From Gongronella butleri (taxonomy: Eukaryota; Mucoromycota; Mucoromycetes; Mucorales; Cunninghamellaceae): a stretch of 64,000 nucleotides of DNA. The DNA lies in the NCBI GenBank assembly GCA_025201375.1, contig JAIWZP010000066.1, forward strand, positions 1 through 64,000, given 5' to 3'. This document shows positions 22,315-34,008 of the stretch, piece after piece (within the stretch, counting starts at the first letter, position 1; every line of letters begins with the position of its first letter). A program made the translations under genes and the position numbers. The notes beneath the pieces were generated by a model, which did no database searches, was not told the origin of the DNA, and saw only the letters and a list, made by a program, of their open reading frames with translations.

Positions 22315-23575
22315 CTAATTGGCGAGGTATTTGCCGTACAGTGCCTTGTATTGTTCCATAAAGACGAACATGAGGGTGGTGTGGGGACTAGAAACAATTA
22401 AAAAAGACGAGAATTAGCCCACAATGCGCTTTTTTTTTGTTCTTTTTTTTGAGGATTTTACCCGATGCGCAAAAAGTGTGCGAGGAAGCCCTTGTAGAGG
22501 CCGCGGAAGCCCTCTGTATGGATGATTTTGCGCAGACAATCGAATGTGCTCTTGTAGAGGAGGCCCTTTCCTGTTTTCGGGTCGACGCCCTGGTTGTACA
22601 TGCGTGTGGAGATGACATCGGGCGGGTTCATGACGACGGCGACGAGGAAGCCTGAGCACATGGAAGTGGCCAGGTGGGTGGGCAGGGTATCGGGCATATT
22701 GAAGCGGTTCATGAGCAATTCCTTGCCAAACATGTAGCTGGGCACCTGGACCGACGAGCCCATGGCTGCGCGCAGCACGGCGGCGCTGACGCCGCGGTAC
22801 AAACCCTTGACACCCTCCTGGCGGTAGATTTGCGCCAATGCCGCAAAAGACGACCCGCGGATCTCGTGCTGGTGGCCAATGTTTTTGAAAACGGGTGAAA
22901 ACGACTGTCGGCGAGTTTTGATCAAGTACAGCGGCGACCCGAGAATGGCACCCACGACGCCAGCCACGCCACCTGCAAACACGCCGGCAGCCACTTTGCT
23001 CTGGGCCGATTGCAAGCCGAGCGTCTCAATAACGGTGTTGTGCACAGGCCCATACAGGCCAAGACGGCTGCCATTCAAGCAAACTTGGTAAATGTATGCG
23101 ACGCCTAACCCGCGCTGAATGCCCCGGAATCCCTCGTTTTTGAAAATCAAATTCATCGCCTGGAAGCTGTTGTGATACGGCCGCGACGCCACGGAAAGTG
23201 TCCCCGCACGCACCAATTCACCTTGCAGCTGTAATCGCGTCTTGACAACCTAATAAAAAGGTGAAAAAAAAACAAAAATGAGCCATCCTTGATCATTCTA
23301 CCGAGGGCGGGCGCCAATTGGCGCGCTGCGCCGCCGTCCTTCAAAAGAAAGGTCGTTTTACCTCAATCTGTCATAAAATGAAAGAAAAAAAGAGAGACAA
23401 TGAGCCATTGGACGTTTCCTTTTCTTTGTCAAATGCCAGTAAAACAAGGACGACAAGGGCTTACAGGGTTGCTAAAGGTGACAGCCGACATGGCGGCCAG
23501 ACTAGCAATAGAAAAGGAAACAAAGAGGTCCTTGTAAGGTGTATGCTTTTTTTCGGTCTTTTGTGCCAAGGCCAT
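22315..23575 (-). CDS. OAC1: Mitochondrial oxaloacetate/sulfate-type carrier (Oac1-like, SLC25A34/35 group)
   Basis: Inner-membrane transporter of the SLC25 family. Exons 23465-23575, a 6-nt microexon 23362-23367, 22462-23249 and 22315-22387 give 325 residues. Without the microexon, the first PX(D/E)XX(K/R) signature would lack its acidic residue. With it, the protein reads NPIEVVKTRLQLQGE. The second repeat carries SPLYLIKTRRQ and the third NPPDVISTRMYNQG. AYIYQVCLNGSRLGLYGP, GSSVQVPSYM and the C-terminal PHTTLMFVFMEQ match yeast Oac1, which carries oxaloacetate and sulfate, so I assign that subgroup. Substrate specificity is inferred from resemblance. The start ATG lies just upstream of a short hydrophilic leader. 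All three introns are GT-AG. Confidence 0.9.
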
Positions 23576-24066
23576 AGGTGTTATCGAGAGAATATAAAAA
23601 AAAGAAAAGAGGAGAGAGGGGAGGGCAAAAGGAAGGGCTGAAACGTGAAACGAGAGAGAGAGAGAAAAAAAGGTAAGGAAAAAGAAAAAAAAGAATAGAG
23701 GCCGCCATGTACCTTATTTTGCCTTTTTATGGATGGGTTGGCAGGATTTACCCCGCGCGGAGCCAATCACCGTGCGCTTTGCGGCCCGGCTTTGGAGATG
23801 CTTTGAAATCTGGTAGGCCCGGCTGACCAATGGCATGACCCATGACACTGATGATTCAAAGCGCTGTCGCTTTTGTTCGTTGGCGGGCTCGGCTCTTGTT
23901 TTTTCCATTTGGAAAGCCACATCCCCATTTTTTTCTCTTTTCGATTGCATGCACTTGGCGCGTTTAAATTAGAGATGGCAATTGGACATCACGACTGAGC
24001 AAAAGGGAATCGATTTAATTATCATGCATGTATGAAAAAAGCAAAATAACTAAAAAAAACACAAGT
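23576..24066. other. Spacer between two minus-strand genes
   Basis: 491 bp. The carrier promoter side (23580-23700) is a long purine-rich tract on +, that is, pyrimidine-rich on the coding strand, typical of a fungal leader. The kinase 3' end lies at its far side. No gene is seen. Confidence 0.4.
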
Positions 24067-26838
24067 TTAGGTGGTCGTGGTGGTCTTTGGTGGCGTCAAT
24101 GGGGGATTGGACGCGGTGAGAGTGTCAGCGCGCTCAGCATCCAATTCGCCAAGCAGGGTGGCGGCCGTGGGGCGTGCCTTTGGGTTGTGATGGAGGCATC
24201 TTTTGATGGTGTCGATGAGTTTTGGGTCAACGAGCGTGACATTGGCGTCGCGCGTGTAATAATCGCGCTGGTAGGGGTATACATTGCCGCGACCGTTGCT
24301 GCTGCTTGCCTCGTAGCGCACCGCGGTCGCATACGGCACCGCGTACGTGGGGTCACACACGCGTCGCGACGACGATTTGCCCGTGTCATCGGCAAAAGGC
24401 GTGCGTCCATAGATCATCTCGTATAAAATGCATCCGAGCGCCCAAATATCCGTGGCAAGCGTCAGCTAAGAAACGAGCAAGCGTGTCAGCAAGCGCAGTC
24501 CATTTCCATTTCCTTCCATTTCCTTTCTTTTTTGATTTTTGACCATGCATCTTACGCGGAAGCGCTTGGGCTCGTGGGTGTGATAGCGGAATGATTCTGG
24601 GGACATGTATGCGGGCGTGCCAATGGCCCTAGAAACGTACGAATAGCCCGTGTCGCTCGACAGCTTGATGGAAATGCCGAAATCAATCAGCTTGAACTCG
24701 CTGTTTGGCATGACCAGCATGTTGTGCGGCTTCAAGTCTCTGTGCAGTGCATGTACGTCATGGATCGACTTGACCGCGCGCACCATCTACAAAAAAAAAA
24801 AAAAAAAAAAAAAACGCATCGCGACGCAAAATGAGCCTCTGGCTGCGCTTTTTCTTCTTCTTTCCTCTTTTTCTTCAAGTATTTACCTTGTACCAGTAGT
24901 CGCGGATGGTCTCCATGCGCAGGGGGCTTTGGCGCATGTTGTAGAGCGCGGTCGTCAGGTCATAGGAACCCTCTTCCATCACCTACGTAAGAGCAAAAAA
25001 AAAAATCAAAAAACCCAAAATAATTAACATTTGGCGCGTTTTGCAGCTTGGCCATGGCGTAAATCCGATGCTTACAATGTACAGATCGTCGGTCTTTGGG
25101 CTCTGCTCAAAGGTGAAGAAGCGAGGGACGTAGCGGACACTGTGTTTTTCAAAATAGCGAAGGAATTTGATCTCCTCGAGGCACGCCTGGAATGCTTCTG
25201 GGTGGAGGGTGCTTTTTTGTACGTATTTGAGCGCGACGGTGCGGTTCAATTTGCGGCTAAAGACGCGGTACACGGTGCACGAGCCGCCGGAGCTGATGAC
25301 ATTCAAGACCTGGAACAAATAGCCATGCACCACGACTTTGCTCTGCAATTCTTTGCGTGGTGGTCGCGCCGACGATGACGATGACGACGAGGCTGGCACC
25401 TGTGCCTGTGGTTGCTGTTGTTTGGCCGAGATGGACGCCTTTTGCTGCGATGGCGGCTGCTGCGGCTGCTGAGGGAGAGAATGAAGGGGAGGGACAGGCT
25501 GCAATGGCTTGTTGGCCACTGGCTGTGAGGATGCAGCAGACAATGAGGCGGATGTCTTTGGCAAATCATGAAAGGACGATGCACTTGGCTTTTTCAGTTG
25601 CTCCAATTGCTGCTTGGCTCTGGAAACGACGTCATTGTGCTGCTGCGCCTTCGATGGCTCTTTCGATGGCTGCAATGGCTGCAATGGCTGCAATGGCTCC
25701 TTTTGCGTCTTGGCTGCGTGCGGCTTCAATGCAAACGACTTTTTCTCGCCGTGCGCAAGCGAATTTTCGTCATTTTCGTCATTTGCGCCATTTTCGTCCC
25801 GATGCGCGAGCGCGCGGCGTGCCGAGTTGGTGGATTGCAGCTCCTGCCAATTTTTTTTTAAAAAAAAGTGAGCATGACGCGACGCGCGTGAATTGCTTCT
25901 TTTTTCCTTTTTTTGTTTTTTACCTGCAGAAACGCGTGTCTGTCTTTGGCGTGATCCTTTTGGCGGCGCATGAGGTCCTTTGGGATGGGTGCGGCGGAGA
26001 ATCGAGGTGGGATGGCGCGTTTGGCGGCTGCGTAGGGCGTTTGGAGATCCATGGCGTGAATGGTATGGGTATCGTGGTGGTGAGGATGATGGGGCGATGA
26101 GCATTGGGCGGTGTTTTGTGTTTTTGGCTTTGTGGAGATGGTTGAGATTGAGGCGGAGGACGCCGAGCCGCGGAGGAGGTGCAGATCGTCGTCTTCGTCT
26201 TCGTCGTCGTCATCGAGGGGCATGGCCAGAAGGAATTGCACGTCGTTGGCAATGTCTTCCTGGGCAAGAGCAAACAGGTCTTGCTGGTGGCTCTTTTCCC
26301 CGGAGATTGAGGTGGCCGGGGTGTAGCTAGTGCTGCTGGATGGATGGAACGTGGCATCGTGCTTGTGCGAGAGTGTCTGTGGAAGGCTGCTCAAAGCACT
26401 GTTGCCCGTCCCCGCCCAATTCGTCGTCTTTTGCTTTTTATCGGCGTGATTCGCCTCGTCAGCGTCGATTCTGCCCGCGACATTGTGGCTGGAACGCTGG
26501 ATCGTGGCGCGCGGCGAGCGAGCGGCGACATTTTCCTTGTTTTCCAATGGCTGCAGAGGCGAATGCAAGCGCTTTGGTACTTTTGCATCGATGTGTGGCC
26601 GTCTGGACGTCGTGGGCTCCTTGGGCATCGTGCTGTTCCTGGGTGACGCCGCAAAAGTGCCGGGATTTTGTAATTCAGCGTGTTTGGACGACACACGCCT
26701 GCCGCGAAGAAAGTCGGGCGTGGGCGACCGCGTCCAAGACGGTCGAAGGACGCCCGGCGAAGACAACGACGGCGCATCGAGCGGCTGGAACGGATCAATA
26801 TCACCAATGGGGCTAAAAGGGCCGATGCCTGGCTCCAT
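24067..26838 (-). CDS. Mps1/TTK-like protein kinase
   Basis: Exons 25924-26838, 25076-25843, 24887-24982, 24556-24786 and 24067-24465 give 802 residues. Residues 1-475 are disordered and rich in S/T-P sites. They include a KEN box at about 101-103 (LENKENV), an acidic DDDDEDEDDD run and Gln-rich stretches. The kinase domain starts near 480, with glycine loop ISSGGSCTVYRV, catalytic Lys ~511 (VALKYV), Glu ~528 or 529, HRDLKPHN (D ~610), DFG (D ~628) and the activation end GTPAYMSPE. The SSGGSCTVY loop, the VMEEGSYDL hinge and IGT-YMSPE resemble Mps1/TTK, the spindle-checkpoint and spindle-pole kinase. The KEN box fits an APC/C-regulated mitotic kinase. The HRD motif differs from the HSDLKP usual in Mps1, so a divergent relative is possible. 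An in-frame ATG 75 bp upstream exists but opens with a hydrophobic run, so I prefer 26838. Confidence 0.72.
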
Positions 26839-27192
26839 GGGCGGCAAAAACAAGAAAGAAAGAAAAAAGGGGGGATAGAAACGATGCCACAGAGGGGGGA
26901 AAACAAGCTTCAATAGAGCAATGCTGCAAGAAAAGGGAAAAGTAAGCTAAAGGAAACGAGAGGGAATCACAAAAGAAACGAATAAAAAAAAAAAAAAAAA
27001 AAAAGAGGAACGAGGAAGAAAAAGGAGAGAGACAAAGAAAAGCGGAAGCCTAAAAAAGGGCGCGATTTTTTTTTTATTTTGCAAAAGGGGAGCGGCATTT
27101 CAAAATCGGATGCATTTTGCCTGCGACAAAAAAAAAAATGCTGTTTCCCTTCTTCTTTTTTTCTTGTCCTGACGCGCCACCTTTCTGCACCC
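26839..27192. promoter_or_regulatory. Divergent promoter, kinase / INTS3
   Basis: 354 bp with a 23-nt A run near 26983-27004 and purine-rich flanks. It ends in a pyrimidine tract before the INTS3 ATG. No TATA box is evident. Confidence 0.35.
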
Positions 27193-30100
27193 ATGGAGTC
27201 TATTTCTAGGCTTTTTATCGACGACCCCCTTGATCCCATCGACGACTGGGAACAGGTAAACTGTGCTTTTCTCTCTATTTATCAAAAAGTACTGACGCGA
27301 GCCCCTTTTTCTTCTTTTTCTTTTTCTTTGCAATCCACAAAGGACCTGGCCGCCTGCTACGCCCAATACCGCCAGGACACGGCAGATAAATCCGAGCTGG
27401 AGCTGCACACGTACCTTCAGGAGAAGGTAAAACGCGAGATTTACCCCATTTTCTATTTTTTTACACTTTTTTTTTTAAAAAAAAAAAAAGGCGTCGCGGT
27501 CCAGGGAGGATTATGTGCGCCTGATCGGCGGTCTGTTCTATGGCGCTGTCACTGAGCCCGAGGCTATTCGCCAGCACTTTCAATTTATCACGGTTGTCAA
27601 TCGCGATCAATATGTGTGTGTCAAAGATCGTCTATATGCGCTCGTCAAGACCGTCAAGTTTGCGCTGCTGCAGCGCCACGTGCTCACCAATGTAAATGAA
27701 CGCAAACGGACGCGATTGGGGGACGCAAATGGCTGATTTTGCCCTCTTTTTGATTAGATGCTCTGGATGTTCAATGAATTGACCCTGATGAATGTGGCCA
27801 ACATGGACGGTCTATATGTGTGGCTGCTGCGGCAGATCCGCGGCGGTGCCGATATCGGTGCCAACAACCTGTTCCTGGCCGACCAGGTGCTCCGCCTGCT
27901 CGAGCAGCATCGCCGATGGCTGGACAATGCGCCGCGACTCCTTGCCACCGCCGTGTACCTGTACTTGCGCCTGATCCCCGAACATCGCTCCATCACCGCC
28001 ACACCCCTGCAGCAAAAGGAAATCCGCTTCGTCGTCACCATGCTCCGTGAAAAGGTAAAAAATTGCGAAATACGTGCATTTCCGTTGTCTGGGATGCGTC
28101 TTTCCTCTTTTTTTTGAGCAAAATGACATGAGACGCGGCAGGTGGCGTATATGGAGACGCGTTTTTGGCATGCTTTTTCTTTTGTTTTGTGGCGATTGAA
28201 CTCATTTTTTTTGGGGCTGTAGTGGACGGCATGCAGCGTGATTGGACGCGATCTTGTGCGCGCGCTGCAGGATGTGTATCATTTGCCCGACTTTCAGCAC
28301 GTGTGGAACGACCTGGTGCATCGGCCGCAGCAATTTGCGCCCAATTTCCCCGGAATTCACGCACTGCTAAAGACGCCCACACACAAGGACTTTTTAAAGA
28401 GTCGCCTCACACCCGACATGGAGCACAAACTGATGTTTATCTTGCAAGAGGTAATCTCTGGTGGGGAAAGGGAAGGGAGAGAGGCCAATGGCTGACCATC
28501 CCTCTTTTTTTTAAAAAAAAATTATACAGCTTCGCTTCAATTCGTATCAGCGTAATCTGAATTGGTTCATGCAACGGTTCTGCAGCCACGGGGATGGCGA
28601 GGGCTTTCTTGTGGACATCATTCGCTACATTGTCGCCGGATGGTATCCGAACAACCAGCTGCTGCAGAGCGACATTGTGCCTCGCTATGTGATCATTGGG
28701 TCCCTCCTTCGTACGATCAAGGTAAAAACCCCTTCTGAAAATAGCAAATTCGACGCGTCTCTTACCTATCCCATTTTCGCGCGACGCGCACACAGAGTGC
28801 CGTGGTGTCGGCCAATGTCAAATTAGCCATGACGCTGGATTGGCTCTTTTTCGAGCCAAATGACAACCTGATGTTGATTGGTAAGCCCCAAAGAGAAGAA
28901 AAAAAAAGTTGGCGCGTGGTCCATTGGGTTCTGATCCTCGAAAGTAGAGCCTGCCATGCTGCTCATGGAGCGATCCGTCGAAAGGTACCCGCACATCACG
29001 TCCACCATGCTCGAATTCCTCTACCACGCCTCCAACGAGTACTATGTGCCCATGCGCAACGACATCAAGCGTTCGCTCATCTGCGGCATGCAAATCATGC
29101 TTAAAATGATGGTCATCCGGTAAAGAAAAACCGCCAATTTTTAAATTTTTATGTTTTTGTTCATTTCCTTTTTGATTTTTTTAGGAGTCTCGCGCCGATT
29201 TATCAGTGCCCGTCGCTCGAGCCGCCTGTGCGCAAGATGATCAAAGTGTTATTTGGCGAATGTCTGCAGCTGCCATCCACAGAAGACGATGATGCCGCCA
29301 CCAAGTCTGCTACGACGCCTGCTTCTGCAGCAAAGTCGGCTCCTGCACCCGTTCCAGCCGGCGACGCGCCAGCTGTGCCACCAATGGACGCACCCATGGA
29401 GGAGGAACCTGTTGCTGCGGTCGTGGATGATGATCTGGAACCAGGAGAGGCCATTGATGACGTGGTCATGCAAGAGGCGACGACGACGACGATTCCTGCG
29501 GCTGTCGAGGACGTGGTGCCTGTGGTGGCGGCCATTGAAACGCCCCCGACTTTGACGACGGCCCCCGTGGTGGTCGAACAGCCTGTTGTGGCGCCAATGG
29601 ACCCTCTTGATGCGGACGACAGTGATTATTCCGATGTGGACGACGGAGCTATGGATGTAGATGGCACCCCTGACGAAGGCATGCAATCGAGCCAGTCGTA
29701 CTGGATCTTTGGCGACGCCATTGAGCGATTCCAGGCCGCATGCAAGCTCCTGATCGCCAGCGCCGCAAATGATCCCGATGAGGCAAGCGTCCAGCTCATC
29801 ATTACCAAGCGCAGCCTCAAGGAGATCCTCGCCGTCTATCTGCGCATGGTAAAAAGAGAGAAAAATCAGAGAAAAAAGAGCGAGAAAAAAAGATAAAAAA
29901 AACGAGAAATAGGTGGGGATTCTCACTCTTTCGTTTTAGACGATTGCGCCAGAGACGCTGACGAGCAGTCTAGGGTCGTGGATTGTCAAGGTAGGCACAC
30001 GGCTGCTGCTGGCACACTCGCATGTAGACTATGGCAAAGTCATGGTGTCCGAGGATGCGCTGATCATGGATGGGGTCACCGATCCGCTTGATGAGATCTT

Positions 30101-30232
30101 TTGGCTCTATTGGACCCACAAGGACGACGCGGCAAATCGCGAGAAAATGGTCCAATTGCTCTCTGCACTCGCCCGCCGCTGCAAACATGGCAAAAAACAT
30201 CTCGTCGGCATGCGCTGGTGGGCATTCATCGC

Positions 30233-30296
<64 letters not shown>

Positions 30297-30492
30297 ACGC
30301 GCATACAAAAAAAGTCAAAAAAGATTGACGTGTTTTTGATGCCAGACAACTGGCAGCTCACCCCCAATCGTCCGACCGATGGGCTGAAACCATCGCCACA
30401 AGCTATCAAGAGATCATGATCCCCAGCGACGCTCAGGCCGAAGAGATGGACGATGCGGATGCGCTACCACGCGCACTGTTCAAGGATCTCAA

Positions 30493-30548
<56 letters not shown>

Positions 30549-31589
30549 GGCATTTGCATGGCTCAATTCCCACCTTTTTCTTCGACCTAGATGCTCTCCA
30601 ATTACAACCTTGAGGCGTTTGCATTAGTGATTCCGTTTGTATACCGGTATTTGGCGTCTGCATCGGTGGGTCGCGTGGATTTGCTGCGTTTGGTGGCGCG
30701 CATGGCGCTCCCGCCAGATGTTGCACTGCTTGGCGTTGCGCTGCAAGCGGGCACCACGCGCGTGTTTGGTCGACACGCGGACCACCGCGTTCTGGGCACC
30801 GCCATGGCGCAAATGGATCATTACGAGCTTGCCACCGCATGGCACCTGTTGGACGCCGAATTGCAGGCACATGACGTGCTCTATGACCATTGGCGTGCCA
30901 ACGGCATTGACGATCTGCTTGATGGCAAGGGTAAAGAAGAAAAAAACGAGCAAGTGTGACCATAAACGCCCTTTTATTCACTTTTTTGCTAGGTGCCGAG
31001 GTGCTTGCCATGCTTTTGACGGCATTGTCGCATGTGAATGCCAGCGCGGTGCTCGTACAATCCTTGCTGCGGTTCTGTTCGCGCTCGCAGCCACCATTGG
31101 TCGTGGCTGTCGCGCTAAAAGCGTGGCACATGCGTGACGCGCGCGAAACAGCGACCGCGCTCAAAAATCACGCGACAACCGCCATCCGCGACGTCCAACA
31201 GACCGCACTCGACACTGATGGCGCCGCAGAAACACTCGCCATCTTGCTCGTTGACACGCTGCAACAATGGTGGCAGACCGCGGATGACAATCTTGGTAAA
31301 ATTCACAATTTTTTTTAAAAAAAAAATGTTGATTGTACTGAATCTTGGTTTTTTTTTTTTATTAGATATCTATCTGCAAGATGCGGAATTGATGTCCGTC
31401 CTGGCGCAATTGGCCGGCAAAGTGGACAGGACATGGCCGACGGACTGGGCGCCGACGTCGCGGACGGCGACGCCTGTGGAAAAAGTACAACATGAAGATG
31501 ACGACGACGAAGGTGACGACGACACCCCCGCCCAGCGCGCACGAAGGCGCGCTAAAAAAGTGATACCCTTGAGCGACGATGACGAATAG
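27193..31589 (+). CDS. Integrator complex subunit 3 homologue (INTS3/SOSS-A)
   Basis: In animals INTS3 belongs to Integrator and also scaffolds the SOSS single-strand DNA-binding complex in double-strand break repair. Fourteen exons: 27193-27255, 27343-27426, 27491-27691, 27758-28054, 28223-28450, 28530-28721, 28796-28880, 28948-29119, 29185-29848, 29940-30235, 30346-30493, 30591-30930, 30993-31295 and 31366-31589. All phases close, giving 1098 residues. The best family match is LLQSDIVPRYVIIGSLL followed by NVKLAMTLDWLFFEP, then IEPAMLLMERSVERYPHIT and LEFLY, the core block of INTS3. An acidic, Ala/Pro/Thr-rich linker (about 471-611) separates the N-terminal repeats from a C-terminal helical domain. 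The tail is acidic with RRRAKK. Introns 10 and 11 are half poly-A. Yeasts lack this gene. Confidence 0.88.
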
Positions 31590-31929
31590 AAGCGAAGCCA
31601 CATGCATCTCAATAAAATACGCGCACTTTAACTTGTCGCGCCTGTTTTCTCAAAAAAAAAAAGTGATATTGTCAATGGTTGTCCAGAAAGGTAGATTTCA
31701 TCGGTTTTTGGCATCAGGCGTCAACCTGGGCAATGTAACCGCGACGAGCGCAATAAAAACGAAAATCTTCTTGCTTAATTTGCGCTTTGTTCACTAACTC
31801 GACCAAGAATGCGTCCATCCATTCTTGTTTTGACGTCAAACGAACGAGAAATTCAAGGCAAGAAACATAGTTACCATTTGCATTGTCCCGTCAGTCATGA
31901 AGGGGCACCACCCCTCAAAATCTTAAAAC
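31590..31929. other. 3' spacer of INTS3
   Basis: AT-rich. AATAAAA near 31609-31616 is a likely polyA signal for INTS3. Otherwise no feature, leading into repeat copy B. Confidence 0.4.
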
Positions 31930-32640
31930 AGCGGTGGCGAGCTCCAAAAATTAAAATGGAAAAAGCGGGTCTCCAGAATCGCGCCAAATTCGCACATCCA
32001 GATATATGACATTAAGAAACGGCGAATAGGTCAAAAAAGGACCTTGATTCATCTGGTCATTGGCGAGCAATGAGTGAATTTAGATTTAAATTCAAAATGG
32101 AATTGCTTGATCGGTACCCGTCGTGGAGCCGCGCTGACGCGTCCATTAACAAGAGGTGCTCCAGGCGCATGAATTCTGTGTGGGCAAGGACCGGAGGACG
32201 CGTCGGTGGCGCGAACCATCACGCGTCGAAAGTGGGACTAAAATCGGCCTATTTTGTTTCGCGCGTCACGTTTCCCGAACGCGAGTTTTCATAGATCACG
32301 AGCATCCGCGTACGCGCCAGGACGCGCTCATTTGGATGGTTCGCGTTTCGACGCGCTGCAGTCAGTGCTCGTTGAGGTTGACTTAAGCTGAAAAGCACCT
32401 CTAAGACTCACAAAAGCGCGTTTAGCTCCAAAACCAGCGTTTTGATCCCAGGGTTTTATTGCATTTCTAACAGTGAATAAGGTGTGTTTTACCATGTGGT
32501 TGAATGGCGTGGTGATCTGAGGACCTTCATTTCACCCGTTTCAAAGCGACTGTACCCCTTGGGAAATGGGCGATTTTCGAAAATCGGCTATTGTGCGACA
32601 CTTGTTGGTCGTAGACCCTTCTGGATGGGCTCATTTGAAT
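31930..32640 (+). repeat. Dispersed ~700-bp repeat R3, copy B
   Basis: Same unit and order of anchors as 18680-19385. It keeps GCTGACGCGTCCATTAACAA, CATCACGCGTCGAAA, CATAGATCAC, ATCCCAGGGTTTTATTGCAT, ATGGCGTGGTGATCTGAGGA, CGACTGTACCCCTTGG and GGGCTCATTTGAA. It is more diverged than A is from C in the first half. The upstream GGTGGCGAGCTCC with AAAATGGAAAA at 31930-31965 also has a counterpart in A (CAAAATGGAAAACTTGGGTC). Non-coding. Confidence 0.75.
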
Positions 32641-33297
32641 GACTACGATTGCGATTGTTCGTGCAAGTGATAAAATGCTCTTGTGGGACGGCTGTTTGGC
32701 CATAAACGACTGTAAGCAAGAAACAGGCTCTAATTGTCAATATTTTATTTTGTTACCAGTTCAACTACCACTTTTTTTTGGCCGAGCACGGGAATACAGA
32801 AGGCCAAAAGTCCCTGGGGAGCCTTTTGAACCGCGTATATTGGAGCAATGGCGCCAAAATAAAGGCATCAAGTAATGCCAAAATGCGCTATTTCAAGATT
32901 TATTGGCGCTGCACTGATTCAATCTTTTTCAAATTTGGATATGCTTTTCCTCTTGAACACTAAGGCGCTGCGCCAAGTTAAAATTTGTTAAAATATGTCC
33001 TTGGTGAAGATTTTATCAAAAAAATGTTATTTTATACGATTTGCGTGATTTTAAGTTGTTGAGCCCATGGGCCAAAGACGCGCTGGTCGTGATTGGAGGG
33101 TTCATTGGGCACGCGGCGCTCGAAAAAGAGTGGCAAGTTGGGATTGAGCGGGGTGCGATGAGGCGGTGGGCCAATCATGACGTTCCAAGCAATAAGTCAA
33201 ATGGAGCTGGCCTTGGAAGTTGATTGATTTTTGCTTTTCTTCCTGCTTGCCTCCCCCCGTCCCCTTTTTCACTTTCTTTTATCATCAACACCTTACC
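32641..33297. other. Spacer and promoter side of Sec61 gamma gene
   Basis: No gene was supported. 32880-33030 is AT-rich. The final 60 bp are a pyrimidine-rich leader (CTTCCTGCTTGCCTCCCCCC type) running into the ATG. Confidence 0.4.
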
Positions 33298-33728
33298 ATG
33301 AGCTCGTCTGAAGCGCAAGAAACCTTCAAGGATGTCATTGAAGTGCCCAAGGTCTTTATCAAGGATGGTTTCCAGTTCATCAACCGCTGCAAGAAGCCTG
33401 ACCAAAAGGGTACGGCCTGACATTGCCAGTGACGCGCGCACAAAGCGTCCAATTCGACGAAAAACGCATGGTCCTCTAATACGTTTTTGGTTTTTGTAGA
33501 ATTCATGAAGATCACGCAGGCGGTGGCCATGGGCTTTGCTGCGTTGGGCGCGCTCGGTTACATTGTCAAGGTAAGAGAATCAAACAGGGCAACAGAGAAA
33601 CCTGGCAACGCGGGCCCAATGGGTCGATGAACATAGCCCTTGCTCATTTTTCTCTTTTTTTTTTTTTTTTTTTTTACCAATAGTTGATTCACATCCCCAT
33701 CAACAACATCCTTGTCGGCTCGGCCTAA
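33298..33728 (+). CDS. SSS1: Protein transport protein Sec61 subunit gamma (Sss1)
   Basis: This tail-anchored subunit clamps the Sec61 translocon in the ER membrane. Exons 33298-33409, 33500-33570 and 33684-33728 give 75 residues, the usual size. The cytosolic amphipathic part reads EVPKVFIKDGFQFINRCKKPD with the conserved KPD. It is followed by the FMKITQAVAMGF link and one membrane helix (ALGALGYIVKLIHIPINNILVG). Both introns interrupt the conserved C-terminal half, and the second has a 22-nt T run. Pyrimidine-rich leader suggests strong expression. Confidence 0.96.
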
Positions 33729-34008
33729 GTGGGTTGGTCGTGCTCTTTTTTTTTTTTTATCTCTGTTCCTTTGTAAATATGCCTTTCTGATTTCCTTGTG
33801 TCGATTGTGCGCACGCGATCCCTTTTTACCTAATTGTTTGTGGACCAGGCGTTTTGGTCACAGCCACTCCCCCTCTTGCCTCCCTCGCCAATTTCAATCG
33901 CCGCGCATGAACCCGCAAAAGGAATTTCTCAAAAATAAAAAAAGTCAATTCTGCCTTCTTTGACCTTCCTCTTTCTTCTTTTTCACTTTTAAACACACTT
34001 GCAACGCT

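Noticed and set aside
26839..26913. Upstream ATG at 26913 as the kinase start
   Set aside because: It would add 25 mostly hydrophobic residues encoded by the pyrimidine-rich leader, unlike the disordered N-terminus that follows. MEPGIGPF at 26838 is the more natural start.
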